NCBI GenBank assembly: GCA_015146655.1
Contig: VKHL01000001.1
Span: forward strand, 551,501-615,500
Direction: 5' to 3'
DNA: 64,000 bases
Origin: Ochromonas danica
Lineage: Eukaryota > Sar > Chrysophyceae > Chromulinales > Chromulinaceae
Part shown: positions 43,045 to 54,397 of the stretch, one piece after another
Layout: every line of letters begins with the position of its first letter
Numbering within the stretch: position 1 is the stretch's first letter
Notes under the pieces: model-generated
Told to the model about the DNA's origin: nothing
What the model saw: the letters and a program-made list of their open reading frames with translations, nothing else
Databases searched by the model: none
Program-made: the position numbers and the translations under genes

Positions 43045-43488
43045 AGAAACCTGTACATACAGTACATAGTCTACAACACTACAGTACTACTACCTTGTAA
43101 ATAATATAGTCTATGAATATCGTCTTATATAAACCTCTGCCTCTTCTAATGAAAGAAGGCAATTGTCACTTAGAAGGCGGGGAGTCTTTATTTGTGCTTT
43201 CCTGTTAAAGTGGAGATTGTAATCTCCTTCCTATGCATCATACTACACTATATGTAGTGAAAACTAGAAAATATGGAGTTAGTCTACAACAAAGAAAACA
43301 GCATCCTCAAAATTCCAGATCTCTAAACTCACAAAGAGCCAAAATGCCAAAGAGTCTGTCTTTCTGGCTTGGGTTTGGATCTGGCCGTTTCATTCTGTGT
43401 CTGTCTGTCTGTGTCTTTGGGTGTCTGTTATTGTTGTTTCTAGACCTTGTTACAAGCAGTGATTAGATTCACAGAGTGTGACTTGACT
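43045..43488. other. Intergenic region
   Basis: 3' UTR of TBP and promoter of the next gene. It contains a GTCTGTCTGTCTGTG-like simple stretch near 43396-43415. No gene recognised. Confidence 0.4.
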
Positions 43489-44100
43489 ATGGGGAATCAA
43501 GTTGGTAAAGGTGCTAATCGTTTAGCCATAGCAGCTATTTCAAATGTCACTCATCTTGAAAAACGTGAAATTGCTGCATTATTAACAAAATTTAAAGAAA
43601 TGTCAACACGTGAAGGAACACCGAATATGATTAATCGTACTGACTTTTCTGAAGCATTAAATATCATAGGTATTAATCAAAATGATGCAGATATCTTAGA
43701 TCGTCTCTTTACCATGTATGATAAGTCAGGTGATGATCAAATTCAATATAAAGATTTTATTGTTGGTATTGCTCCTATGATATCTGGTACACATGTAGAG
43801 AAAATTGATTTTGCTTTACGTTTATATGATACAGAAGGTACTTCTTATCTGAAAGCAAAAGAAATGATTAATGTATTAAGCCAAATGAATCGTGTTGCTT
43901 CTTATTTTGGTGATGCTGTAATGACAGAAGAACAAGTTGCTAGTGTTATTACAGATATTCAAGAAATGGCAGGAGGTAGTAATGATGGATTAAATGATGC
44001 TATTCATTATGTGGAGTATATTAAAATCATTGCAGATCATCCTATTGTCAATACTTTCATCTCAGGGGGTGGAAGTGTACAGTATGGCATGGGGCGTTAG
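43489..44100 (+). CDS. Calcineurin B-like EF-hand protein, probably myristoylated
   Basis: Single exon, 203 residues from ATG 43489, which places Gly at position 2 (MGNQVGKG), a likely N-myristoylation site; this decides the start over an upstream non-ATG extension. Four EF-hand-like regions are spaced as in calcineurin B. Only one loop looks nearly canonical (DKSGDDQIQYKD, with Asp at the last position); DTEGTSYLKAKE is partial and the others are degenerate. Likely a calcium-responsive regulatory subunit of a phosphatase or kinase; the partner cannot be told from sequence. Confidence 0.78.
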   Translation: MGNQVGKGANRLAIAAISNVTHLEKREIAALLTKFKEMSTREGTPNMINRTDFSEALNIIGINQNDADILDRLFTMYDKSGDDQIQYKDFIVGIAPMISGTHVEKIDFALRLYDTEGTSYLKAKEMINVLSQMNRVASYFGDAVMTEEQVASVITDIQEMAGGSNDGLNDAIHYVEYIKIIADHPIVNTFISGGGSVQYGMGR

Positions 44101-44360
44101 AGAAGAAGGACTGGCTGACTGTGACTGCCTGACTGACTGACTACTACCCAACCTAGCTACCATCATTATCATCACCCTTACCCTCCACTCCCAAGGCCAT
44201 TTCCTTCTTTTGCTTCTTCTTCTCCCTTCATACACATGGCCTTATGTAAACTGTAATATACTTCTATTTAGACAACAACTAGCTTTAGTTACACCACACA
44301 TCAGTTCCATAGCTATACAGCTCTGTACACAGGCAGGTCAAGGCAGTCCACTGATCTAGC

Positions 44361-45359
44361 CTACCAACCATACCGACCCTGTGTTTGAGCTTTAGACTTC
44401 ACACGCTGACCACGAGCTTCCAGTAACGCGATCTCCGTCTCCGCTGCTTTCAGCGCCAAAGAACTCAACTGATGCTTGCGATTCTGAGCTTTAGTAGGTT
44501 GTAGCACGGATTTCAAAGCCCCACCCGCTGTATAGGCCTGCATGATGGAGGCCTCCCGAACCTGTTGATCCACATAAGAGCGAGCATCCCAGTTGTTGAA
44601 GGCTCCCACTTCTACCACATTTGCATTAGCTATGGCCGAGGTATCCCCCGCCATAAGCTGCTGTTCTAATTCTCTCTCGCGCTTCCGCTTATTCTTGGCA
44701 GCAGGTTCTTCCACTTCTCTGTCTGCCATGGAATGTTGTGGTTCCTGAACATTTGCCTCGGAAGAGCTGGTTGTGAGAGACCGCTGTGGAGGAGGAAGAA
44801 CAAGATTGAGACTTGGAGTAGGAAAGGAAAACGGATTTGTCAAGGAAGGGATAGGAAGAGCAGGTGCTTCTCTCCCTCCAGCAGCTTTGGTTTGAGTGGG
44901 TGGCGAGACTGACTCTGGCTGTGACTGTGTGGACTGTGACTGGATGGGTACAGGAGGAACAAAAGGTAATGAATCAAGAGGAAGTTGCTGAGAATGTTTC
45001 GGGGCTGGCAAAGCTCGTAATAGACGATTCGTTGCTTCCTTGGCCTTATTATTGGGTATGACCTCACTGCTCTTGGTCTTCTTCCTCGAGCCTTCCTGCT
45101 GCTCCTCCTCCTCATCAGAATCTTCTCCTACACCTCCTTTGAGAAGTGCTTCCTGAATCTCAGGGGGTAGGAAAGAGATATCCAGTCTTTTCTTAGGCTT
45201 CTCACCTAACGTTACTTTCCTTGTCCCATGCCCTTCTTCTTTCTTTATTAATGGGATAGTCTTTCTTGGTAATGAAGAGGCAGGAGGTGAGACCTCTTTA
45301 TCTGAGGTGTTATTATTATCATCTTCATCTGAATCATAGGCTGAAGTCAAGAACTCCAT
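44361..45359 (-). CDS. PRCC: PRCC-like proline-rich nuclear protein
   Basis: Single exon, 332 residues from ATG 45359. The start MEFLTSAYDSDEDD is the first ATG in frame. It has an acidic N-terminus, the DISFLPPEIQEALLKGG segment, a Pro/Ser/Gln-rich middle, and a conserved C-terminal block: ALKSVLQPTKAQNRKHQLSS to the very end QTQGRYGW, matching the PRCC C-terminus (KYGW/F). PRCC is nuclear and is linked to splicing factors and, in mammals, to the MAD2B checkpoint. A basic KNKRKRERE stretch may be a nuclear signal. Divergent from the DUF4336 gene, 164 bp between starts. Confidence 0.8.
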   Translation of the reverse strand: MEFLTSAYDSDEDDNNNTSDKEVSPPASSLPRKTIPLIKKEEGHGTRKVTLGEKPKKRLDISFLPPEIQEALLKGGVGEDSDEEEEQQEGSRKKTKSSEVIPNNKAKEATNRLLRALPAPKHSQQLPLDSLPFVPPVPIQSQSTQSQPESVSPPTQTKAAGGREAPALPIPSLTNPFSFPTPSLNLVLPPPQRSLTTSSSEANVQEPQHSMADREVEEPAAKNKRKRERELEQQLMAGDTSAIANANVVEVGAFNNWDARSYVDQQVREASIMQAYTAGGALKSVLQPTKAQNRKHQLSSLALKAAETEIALLEARGQRVKSKAQTQGRYGW

Positions 45360-45523
45360 CGTCTCGTCTTTGTCTTCTTCTTCCACACAGCTCAAGACAA
45401 AAACGCCTTTCCCCACAAGAAACACATTTCTGCATTGCGGAGGATGGTAATAATAACGGAATGACCTGGCGAAGTCCAAGAGTGGAAGTCGTCTGAACAC
45501 ATCAGAAGTGATTGCTTCTATGA

Positions 45524-47045
45524 ATGAGAATGACAACGTTGGCTATTCTCTTGGCAATAGCATGCATTCTTTTGATTCAGTCCTTATTCAATGTAGAAGC
45601 ATTTTCTATTTGTAAGACCAGATTCATCAGATCCGTGCGGATTGATGCTTTGCCATCAGTACCAAGCAGTAGTTCCAGTCAGAAGTTCAGTTTGGGGGGT
45701 ATCGCCTTCTCTTTACTACCACTCTCTCCAGAGAGTATGGGAAGAAGAAAGACATTGATAAAAGAAGTAGTACCAGGTCAGATATGGACCCTGGACCAGA
45801 TTCAAGGCATCATCAATGTCAATGGTCAGTCCCATGGTCTTTACTACAATCACACACATGACTGACCTGCTTGCTCATTGTTAGTACCTGTGCGAAGCAC
45901 CATCATTAAACTTTCTCAAGGTGGGCTCTTTGTGCACAATCCTGTTGCACCCACAGCTGAATGTCTGCAAATGGTGCGCACACTGGAGAACCAGCATGGC
46001 CCAGTGCGTCATATCGTCCTCTCATCGGTCGCACTAGAGCACAAGGGAACAGCAGGAGCTTTCTCAAGATATTTTCCTAAGGCTGAGATATTTGCTGCAC
46101 CAGGACAATATTCCTTCCCCATCGACCTACCACTTTCCTTTTTCTTCCCTCTTGGACGGAAGATTCACACCTTGCCTGCTGACTCTTCCTCTTCGACTCC
46201 ATGGTATCCAGACATCCAACATACTCTTCTTGGCCCTCTCCTTTCTAAAGGAGCGGGAGGATTTACAGATGCCGCCTTTTACCATTCCAGTACGCGAACA
46301 TTACTCGTGACGGATGCAGTAGTTAAGGTCGAAGATCAACCCCCCGAAATCATTGATGAAGATCCCCGTGCCTTGTTGTATCATGCGAGAGATAGCGTGG
46401 ATGATTCGATTGATGACACTGAGGAGAATCGCCGCAAGGGATGGAGACGCATGGTGCTCTTCGCGCTCACATTCCAACCATCTGGCATACGCGTGCTCGA
46501 TCTCAGCGAATCTCTCAAGAAGGCCCGCAATCTACCTGCTGCTGTTCGTCAACTCGGCAGAGGAGCTGTTCCTCTGGACGAAGGGTTATATCCGGTAAGG
46601 ACAGATTCTAACCTTCTTACGCTGAACAATGTTGTGATCATTCTTAATCCTTACTTGTTAGTGGGACTGGGTGGAGAGCGAATTGCCCAACTTCAGAGCT
46701 TTGCAAGGAGGACTTTTAGTAGCTCCCATTCTCCAAAAGCTCATTCTTAATCGAGCTCCCAAGGTGGTTGCAGACTGGGTTGAACGCGTCTGTCAGTGGC
46801 CCTTCCAGCGAATTATCCCCTGCCATCTTGCAAATGACATAAAGGCTGGGCCCGATGATTTCCGCGCTGCCTTCGACTTCTTATATGAGCCACCTTCGAG
46901 CAACAATATTTTTGGAATATTCGGAAAAGTAAAGCGGCGTGGAGCTCGTCCTCTCGATGCAGATGTCAAGCTGCTGACTGACGCTTCGAAGTCACTCACG
47001 GAACAGGACGTGGTCTTTCCTGAGGGCCCTCTGCTGAAGCGATGA
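45524..47045 (+). CDS. DUF4336 family protein, predicted plastid-targeted
   Basis: Three exons, 45524-45824, 45885-46594 and 46662-47045, join in frame to 464 residues. N-terminal signal peptide (TTLAILLAIACILLIQSLFNVEA) followed by Phe (FSICKTRF) resembles an ASAF-type plastid signal. The body matches the DUF4336 pattern: IWTLDQIQGIINV, TIIKLSQGGLFVHNPVAPT, HIVLSSVALEHKGTAGAFSR and QYSFPIDLPLSFFFPLGRK; this is a metallo-beta-lactamase-like fold found in cyanobacteria and plastids, with unknown activity. The first donor is GTCAGT, a little off consensus, but the frame and family sequence support it. Confidence 0.85.
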
Positions 47046-47095
47046 GTATAGTCCCATAGTGTATTCATGCATCCCGGGGTTTTAATATGACAACT

Positions 47096-48106
47096 TCAAG
47101 TCGTTTGAGATTGCCTTCTTCGATAGCATAAGATCATGTCTTCATCTGTGCCTGGATGACGACGGGCAGCATCAAGCACTGTAGACGGGATATGAAGTAG
47201 CCCTATCAACAATACTCACTATTATATAGCTGTAGCGATAGAATACAACTGATTGAAAAGTATATTTACCACTCGGCTTCGAAGGGTCGAGAAACGTGAA
47301 GGTGTCACTGTGTGCATTGTACCCAACCAACAAAATGAAGTGCCCCGAATAAGCATCCCTGTAGGATACATACAAAAAGTTAACTTTTATACTCCTTCCA
47401 TATAATTTGTGCTCTCACCTTGGACTACCACGACGTAGTGTGATGGAGTCTACTAAGAGAATTATGAGACAATGATGAGAATCATCCAGAAGGGATTGAA
47501 TCTCTGAGATCTCCGTTGAACTCTAAACAGAAGATCAATCACTGTATTGAGTATGATTTAAGGAAAGGAATAATCAAGAGGCACAGATCTCACTTGACGT
47601 ATTTCCAGACCAAGCTGCGCAGCTAATCGAAATTGTTGTTCGATACGGTCTTTGTCGTGATTGATGGATGTTGCATACCAAGCAATATCTTCATGATGTG
47701 GCTTCACACCTAAGCTTTTCGTTACCATTAGTGTCTCAACATTATGGTCATGAAGGAGGAGGAGAAGATCAATGGTCCATAGTGGAGAACCCAATTGAGC
47801 AAGTGGGTGATTGTAAAGGGGGGAGGATTCAATGCCCAACCAATTCAAAATCATCACACAGCAAGCAAGACCACAATCCCAATCATATTTTTGACGACAA
47901 TGAATCCCAATCAAATCAACTTCTTGTTGTTCCTGTTCCTGTTGCTTTTGTTTCTCTTCATCATGCATGCTACTACTATTATTATTTCCTTCTTTATCTT
48001 CTTTTAATCGATTTTTAAATGTCTTGAGAAAAAAACGTTGAATAAGAAGTCGAATATCATTCCAAAAGGCAAGTAAGAATTGTATAATTTCTATAATACC
48101 TATCAT
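47096..48106 (-). CDS. GUCD1: GUCD1-like guanylyl-cyclase-domain protein
   Basis: Four exons, 48106-47594, 47522-47419, 47358-47270 and 47178-47096, join in frame to 262 residues. The fold is papain-like (peptidase C39-like): KYDWDCGLACCVMILNWLG carries the Cys region, SPLWTIDLLLLLHDH follows, GHFILLVGYNA provides the His region, and the end HPGTDEDMILCY matches the family's GTDED block. Despite its name no cyclase activity should be assumed. The N-terminal ~60 residues are specific: a hydrophobic stretch and a Gln/Glu-rich low-complexity run. The last intron could be retained in frame but would lose the GTDED block, so it is taken as spliced. Confidence 0.82.
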
Positions 48107-48585
48107 ATTCAATTAGAGAGTCTTACAATATCTCATCTCTGGAATTGTTCCAACCCTGCTCTGCTCGAGCCGCTAAAGAACCCCTCAATGCTGCTCTGAT
48201 GTATGTCAACCAGAGCCAAGAGCGAAACCTCCACCAGGAAAAACTCGTTTCCACTTCAATTTATTCAGTACAGTGGCTACTTGTACAAGTGCAGAGTAGT
48301 ACAGGAGGGACTGGAGTGTGTAAAGTTCTGTTCCCTACTCAAGACAGATTTTCTCAAATAGAGACAACTCGGACACAATGCTGTTAAAAATATGAACCTT
48401 ATTACTAGTGAACTTAACGCTCCGTGGCTTTCCATTTTCATGGTCTTATTGACTCTTACTAATGGACTTCAGAAGGGAAATAAACTTCATCATTTACTTC
48501 ATTAGCCAATTAATCCATCTCTCTTGTAAATTGCTCAATGCACTAGACTTTAGACATCGAGACTTCTTTGAACGCAAACATATGA
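48107..48585. other. Intergenic region
   Basis: Upstream of GUCD1 and downstream of the NTF2-like gene. The frame 48145-48387 has no recognisable features. No gene or repeat seen. Confidence 0.4.
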
Positions 48586-50713
48586 TTATGCAGAAGTACG
48601 CCGCCGATGTGAGCTTGTATAAAGCAGCTGCAATGCGATTTGACATTGATCCGCAAAGTCGTCCAGAGCAGTCATGCTGGCATCATTATCGAAGGTTTCA
48701 TCCTCAGCTCGATCAGCATAGATAACTTTGAAAGACGTCTCCACAATAGCTTCTCCATCCTCGGCAATACAATCAATGACATCCGCCACAAGGTCGTCCT
48801 TTTCTTCTTTGGTCAATCTTCCAGTCTTATTTAAATATCTAAGCGCTTGGATGGTCTGCTTACTAACCGAAGTCTTAGGGTCCACGACACTGATCCCGTT
48901 GGTGCGCTTGCCCTGTTGTAACAATCCTTGTAGACTCTCCAATGCTTCTCTAATCGAAGGCTTAGATCCATCTGCTCTCGTTTTTAAACTGTTCAAGTCA
49001 TCAATGGCAAGAACTTTTTCCCACTCTCCATTTTTGTTCTTCTTGTTCATCACACTGGAGACTGGGACGCCAGCCTTGTCCAAAATCGATTTGATGTCTT
49101 GCCAGCTGGACTTGCCTTTAATATCTATTCATGTCAACACATAATTAATTAGACCAAATAAATTTTACCGCTCCAGTTGAGATAAGCACAAGTTCAAGCA
49201 ATACCGATTCCTACCTGCAGTTGATACTGAAGACTTCTTTCCACTCGTGTTTCGGCCAACAGAGGAGGCAACAGTGTTACGTAAACGCGAACCAACCTTC
49301 ACATGATTCCCCGTAAACGCGCTCGTCGAGAAGGGTGCACAATTCCGCATTAAAATTCGCCATTGTTTGTTCGCATATCTCAATGTAGTGATGGCTACGA
49401 CTTTCTTGTGTGAAGATGTCTGCGAAATGACAACAAATTCGTCTGGTAACTCCCACCATGAAAAGAATCAGTAGAGTACGTTACCTTTGTAGAAGTTGCA
49501 GCAGGTTTACTCTTGCGAGATCGATTTGCAGGGTTGGGACCAACAGTTTCAATGGAATAGACCACAGCGACGTTGCCTACCACTTTAACCGAGATGATCC
49601 TGGCATCCACTTTACCTAATGGCTTCGATTCTCTCATAACCTTGTGCAGCAGCTTCTCTATCTCATAATGCCCTCTCTAAAAACGCATCATGTGATAAGG
49701 AAATCATCATCTTTCAGCTTGAGAAAGAGACGACGAACATGCTGGAGTCGAAAAACTCACCGCTTTGCCAAATCCTGGAAAACTTATTTCAGTCTCATCA
49801 TCGGGAAGAATTAACATACGTAGTTCATCTAACCCTTTACGATTAAACGCTGAATAATAAGCCTTCACGACAGAAGTCACTTCTTCTTCATCTACTGATC
49901 GAAAACCTTTCGCCAATGAGGACCAAACCGCTCCATCAACACTCTTCTTTTGACTTGCTGGATTAATTGAAGACCCACGTTTATCCAATAGAACAAGTAG
50001 ATTCTGCTTAATATAGTCTTCAATGCTATAACGAAAAAGGTTCTTGTCGGCATTTCGACGATAGATTGCCCATCGCTGCCATCTCTTCCCTGTCATTCAG
50101 TAAGAACGGAAAGCATTGTTGAGTACAAGAAACTAAGTCAATTGCAAAATCATGTGTGCAGAAATTACTTACTCTCTCCATCAGAGAGTCTGCGCTTCCA
50201 GGCCATGTGTCGAGAGAAGGCAGTGGCTGCAGGTCCCACTTCTGTAGGCCAAGGCATGTCAAGAAAAAAGGGATCATCTGGTTTGAGTAGTGAGTAATCA
50301 ATATCATTTCTAATGGTAATACTGTGTCTAGAGTTATTGAGAAGAGGAAAGGAAGAAGGTGGTCTAGCTAAGGCCATCTCATAGAAGTCATCATCTAAAG
50401 TCATCCCCAATAATTGATAACCAACAGAATGTGGACTTCTTATCTTTGTTTCCATTTTGCTCATAAAGCAATAGGAGGAAGATAAAAATGTTATCAAGAG
50501 AGCAATAACACTGGAAAAGAACATCATGATAATTGTCAATGTGCTAATAGCTTGCAACCTCTTCTTTGCAATTGCTTGTGACGAGAAGACAGAAGACAGG
50601 CAGGCCAAAGCAAAGCATGCTGGTGGCAGCAAAAGCACCTCCAGAAACAGTTTAACAAACGCACTCAAGATGGCTCGAACACATGCAAGATAGATACGAT
50701 AATCATGACTCAT
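48586..50713 (-). CDS. Membrane protein with an NTF2/SnoaL-like domain
   Basis: Five exons, 50713-50173, 50089-49761, 49676-49485, 49419-49215 and 49124-48586, join in frame to about 601 residues. Two hydrophobic segments near the N-terminus (LFLEVLLLPPACFALACLSS, and TIIMMFFSSVIALLITFLSS) indicate membrane anchoring. The middle (about residues 230-390) reads VTSVVKAYYSAFNRKGLDEL, then VAVVYSIETVG and ITTLRYANKQWRILMRN, the strand pattern of NTF2/SnoaL-like association domains. A C-terminal region (about 425-601) starting SSWQDIKSILDKAGVPVSSV is not recognised. Function unknown. Confidence 0.72.
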
Positions 50714-50982
50714 GAAAAGTGAAGAGGATGAGTGAATGAGATTATCAACAACGACAACAATCTAATGGTAAAGAAGAATTGAACAGTAACTAGACAAAGG
50801 AGTAGATCTGCTCCACTGTACAACTAGACTGGTGTTCAGGTGCATCACATTTGGGACATTTAACACGCGCACAACAATAATAGTTACTTGTCCATCCCAT
50901 CAGTCAAGAAGAGGAAGAAGCATTTGTGTTTCTTGAATCAAAGAATTTTATTTATTATTTAAGGGTTAGCGTTGTTTAGAAG
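50714..50982. promoter_or_regulatory. Divergent promoter region NTF2-like / LSM4
   Basis: About 270 bp between start codons; AT-rich near 50940-50960. No other gene seen. Confidence 0.4.
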
Positions 50983-51628
50983 ATGCTTCCTCTTTCCTTG
51001 TTGAAAGCTGCCATTGATCATCCTATGTTGATTGAGTTGAAAAATGGCGACACTTATAATGGCCGCCTGGTCAGCTGCAATGTCTACATGAATATCTGCT
51101 TGAAAGATGTTATTTGTACTTCTAAGGTAAGATTTTCTCTGTCCACCTCTGCTCGATTTGTGACCGTCGTGGATATGAGTAGGATGGAGAGCGCTTTTGG
51201 AAGCTGCCAGAGTGTTACATTCGAGGCAATAGCATCAAGTACCTTAGAATCCCAGATGATATTATTGATACCGTAGCTGAGGAAGAACAAACAAGCCGTA
51301 AGTTGGCTTTGTGAAATCGTCTCCTTTGATGCGTCTAATTGGTTCGATTTGAATAGGGCAACTGTTCAAAGCTTCTCGCGCTGTTCATGGAGGCCGTGGA
51401 GGAAGACTGGGTGGTCGCAATGAGGGTGGGCGTGGAGAAGGTGGGCGAGGAGAGGGTCGCGGAGGTGGTGGACGCGGTCGAGGAGGTGGAGACGGTAGAG
51501 GTAGAGGAGAAGGTAGAGGTAGAGGAGACGGTAGGGGTGGAAGAGGAGGACGATTCGAAGATCGTGGTGGCAGAGGCGGTGGATATCGAGGAGGGGGAGG
51601 AGGAAGGGGTGGTGGCGGTCGAGTGTAA
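50983..51628 (+). CDS. LSM4: U6 snRNA-associated Sm-like protein LSM4
   Basis: Three exons, 50983-51126, 51183-51297 and 51357-51628, join in frame to 176 residues. Sm fold: [39 protein letters not shown] (Sm1), and [20 protein letters not shown] (Sm2). LSM4 belongs to the LSM2-8 ring on U6 snRNA and the LSM1-7 mRNA decay ring. The C-terminal ~80 residues are a nearly pure Arg/Gly tail (RGG/GRG repeats), as in animal and plant LSM4, usually associated with P-body assembly and arginine methylation. Introns are only 56 and 59 nt, the shortest in the window. Confidence 0.96.
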
Positions 51629-51644
51629 TGTCCTAACTTTACGT

Positions 51645-51866
51645 CTAAGAACTTGCTGTGTCTGTGATTTGACTGATCTCCTTGGTGATATGGTAATAGC
51701 AAATAGCGAAGCCTTGAATTAGCAAAACTTCTTGGGCTGAATCAGCACAATCAAAATCCAGATGACGATTGATATTAACTCCATTCTTAGGAACAGAAGA
51801 TGCGGTTGGAACTTCTGCTTCTTGTGGCATGGAACTAATCTTTTCGATAAGTCTGATAGATCGCAT
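51645..51866 (-). CDS. Hypothetical small protein (low confidence)
   Basis: 73-codon open frame from ATG 51866 to a stop 16 bp from the convergent LSM4 stop. The sequence (start MRSIRLIEKISSMPQEAEVP, later DFDCADSAQEVLLIQGFAIC) has a coding-like mix of charged and hydrophobic residues, and such tight convergence is common here. No family recognised and upstream exons are possible. Confidence 0.3.
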   Translation of the reverse strand: MRSIRLIEKISSMPQEAEVPTASSVPKNGVNINRHLDFDCADSAQEVLLIQGFAICYYHITKEISQITDTASS

Positions 51867-51877
51867 ACTTGCTAGAC

Positions 51878-52045
51878 ATGGCCGCAACCATCTCTCCCGT
51901 CAGGCAACTCTTTAAACAGGCTGGGTTTACCAGAGAAAAAGAGCTATCCACCAGGACTGGATTTGCAGTTGTTAGCAGCAATCAATTGAAGCCATTAGAG
52001 AGCTTCTCTTGCATGGTCTTGATAAACTTATTTCTGTTACTTTGA
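51878..52045 (+). CDS. Hypothetical 55-residue ORF (low confidence)
   Basis: ATG 51878 starts MAATISPVRQLFKQAGFTRE and continues KELSTRTGFAV; the C-terminal part is hydrophobic. The N-terminal half has the look of a small mitochondrial or membrane subunit, but no family could be named, and a splice donor GTTAGC after TGFAV offers an alternative end. It is head-to-head with the minus-strand ORF ending at 51866. Confidence 0.25.
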   Translation: MAATISPVRQLFKQAGFTREKELSTRTGFAVVSSNQLKPLESFSCMVLINLFLLL

Positions 52046-52447
52046 GAAGCTTTGCTTTTGCTTGCTGGTTCAGATAATACAACCCGCATGTTTCTGCTAA
52101 CAATAGACATGAGAACATAAACACATAGGTTATCTTGGAAGGAGACAAGTGAAGTTGTAGTTGCATCTTCTATGAGTTGACTACCTCTATATGAGAAGAG
52201 CTACAAGTGGTAGTGCAGAGTTAGCTTCCGTACTTTCGGATACCGGAAAAGCAGCTTTTGACGGTAAAAACGTGACTTCCGGAAAGTGGCTTTTCATCAA
52301 AAGTTGTTTCTTGTTGCTCTGCCTCTGCTTGCCCTTGCAATCTTTCTTGGCTGCGTCCAATCAACCTCTTAGTGAGATCATTTACTTCTATTACTGCATC
52401 GGCTGATCTCTTTTGATCTCTATTCTAGTGATAAGATTCACCTACTC
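52046..52447. other. Upstream region of the START-domain gene
   Basis: Contains a 71-codon open frame (52191-52406) with a hydrophobic stretch but it cannot be spliced in frame to the next gene. Two TTCCGG/CCGGAA motifs occur at about 52240-52285. Interpreted as promoter/5' UTR. Confidence 0.35.
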
Positions 52448-54304
52448 ATGATATCTTGGCAACTTCTTGCAACTATAGTATGCATTATTCTTTTCCTTGT
52501 TGATGGTGGTCATAATATTCTATCCTCCACTTTCCAACAATGGAAGACTGATATGATGGAAGAGATACGATATCGTAAATCTTCATTAGAACAATATCGT
52601 GATCAAATAACAAGTCGTATTCATCAATCTGTACTTTCTTTTCATACTATGCAACATCTTGGCTGGGAGAAAACTCAACATGAATTAGACAATTACATTC
52701 AACGAGTTAATCAAACCTATGTTGAAGTACTTCAATTACTGAAAAAGCAAAAAGATTCATTTACTGAAGAGTTGAACTTCAACTATGTTCGACCATTTCA
52801 AATTGACCAATCCCTTGAAGATTTCCAACGGTTCTATAACGAAAGTCTTTTTCAGTCCTTGGCTAGTAAGCTCCTGCCATCAGATCATATCCCACCTCGT
52901 CTGTATGAATTTGGACCATTAGGAATCCAATTAGAACTATTAAATAAGAAATTAGCAACAAGTTGGGAAGGGTTAGTTCAACAATCTCAAAGTAGTCGAG
53001 GAGATGCAGAACGAGCGGTCATAGCAACACTGCGTGATTTACAAAAATTGCAAGATGACTTGCAAAATAAAGCTAATAAACTTGAAGCTACCACACGTGA
53101 GCTTTTCCCACAAACATTAAGTAAAGAAGATTTACGGAAATCTCGTGAAGCCATTGAAAAACAAATGAAGAAATTAGAACGAGAAGGAAGTCTATGGATT
53201 GATGATCGATTTCAAGCACTAAACGCTACTATAAAGAACTTACAGGATAAGGTACACATGAGTGAATCTCTTTTTGATGAGATTGTTGGTAAGCGTCGAG
53301 CTAGTCTGCATTATGCTATTATGAATGATATTACCTTGAAGAAAGTGCTCACCATGATGGATGCTAATGATGCTGGTAAGTCCATTACATTGCTCAGCTA
53401 TTTGCTTAGTATCTTCTGATCGGAGTACTTATACACGAATCTTGCTGTTGTTGTTGTCATTAGGCTGGAAACTAATCAAATCAGAAGATGGCTATGAGGT
53501 ATATCGTAAATTCATGGGTGCTGGATTAGGCTCGCAATTTGCCTGTGTGAAGGCTTATGGTGTCATTCGTGCTCCACCGAAGAAAGTATTGGAGCTATTT
53601 GAAGATAACACTCGTGTGAGGGAGTACAACACACTCTTCGAGAAGGGAAGGTATGAATGTCCTTTCTTGAACCAGTGTTTACAAGATGGCTTAATGCAGA
53701 GTCTTTGTGTATAGAGACATCGAAGTGGTGGGCGAGAATACAAAAGTGGTGTGGGCTGCATCATCTCCCATTTTCCCTTTCAAGCCAAGAGACTTCTGCA
53801 CTGTTGTTCATATTCGTCAGTTGAAGGATGGGACTTTTGTCGTGCTCAATCGTGCCACAAAGCATCCGGATGTGCCAGTGCTACCCAACTACGTGCGTGG
53901 TTCTATTGTCTTGGGTGCTAATATCATACAGCCTATTCCAGGGAAGTCCAATATGTGCCGCTTGACTATGATCACTCAGGTCGATCCAGGTGGATTTGCT
54001 CCTCCTATGATCATCAATCATGTAAGAAATCTATATTTTTGTTATAATTAATGTCTAACACCAAATTGATTGTATGTGATAACAGTTATGCTCGTTGGGT
54101 CCGATAGGATTCTTGCGAAATATCCAATCAGCAGTTTTATCCAAGCCATCGAAGAAGGTGCTGGAGGTGAGCAAAACTTAGTGCTTTTTTATAGCGTAGG
54201 CTTACACGATCTCACTCATGTCGATATGATATTGCCCCTAATAGGAGAAGAGAAGACTAAAAGAAGCTCAGCAGAAATCGAAAACAGTTCAGCAACGCCG
54301 ATAG
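52448..54304 (+). CDS. Coiled-coil START-domain (lipid-transfer-like) protein
   Basis: Five exons, 52448-53375, 53464-53650, 53715-54021, 54086-54166 and 54245-54304, join in frame to 520 residues. A signal anchor (LLATIVCIILFLVDGG) at the start is followed by a long charged, largely helical region (about 30-300) with heptad-like patterns (LRDLQKLQDDLQNKANKLEA). The START-like domain covers about 310-500: AGWKLIKSEDGYEVYRKF, FACVKAYGVIRAPPKKVLEL, KVVWAASSPIFPFKPRDFC, then PGGFAPPMIINHLCSLGP. It ends in a basic tail. START domains bind sterols or phospholipids; the ligand is unknown. Probably an organelle-contact lipid-transfer protein by inference. Confidence 0.83.
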
Positions 54305-54397
54305 GGTGTTAATAATTAGTACATAGCGAGAAGTGGGCATATTCTATTCACAATTTTGGAGTTAGTTAGGATTGTTGTAGTTGCTGGAGCTGAAGAT

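Noticed and set aside
51385-51702. Proline-rich frame on the minus strand
   Set aside because: It is the antisense shadow of the Arg/Gly-rich LSM4 tail.
52191-52406. 71-codon frame with a hydrophobic stretch before the START gene
   Set aside because: Its only usable donor does not join the START frame, and the START gene has its own ATG and signal anchor.
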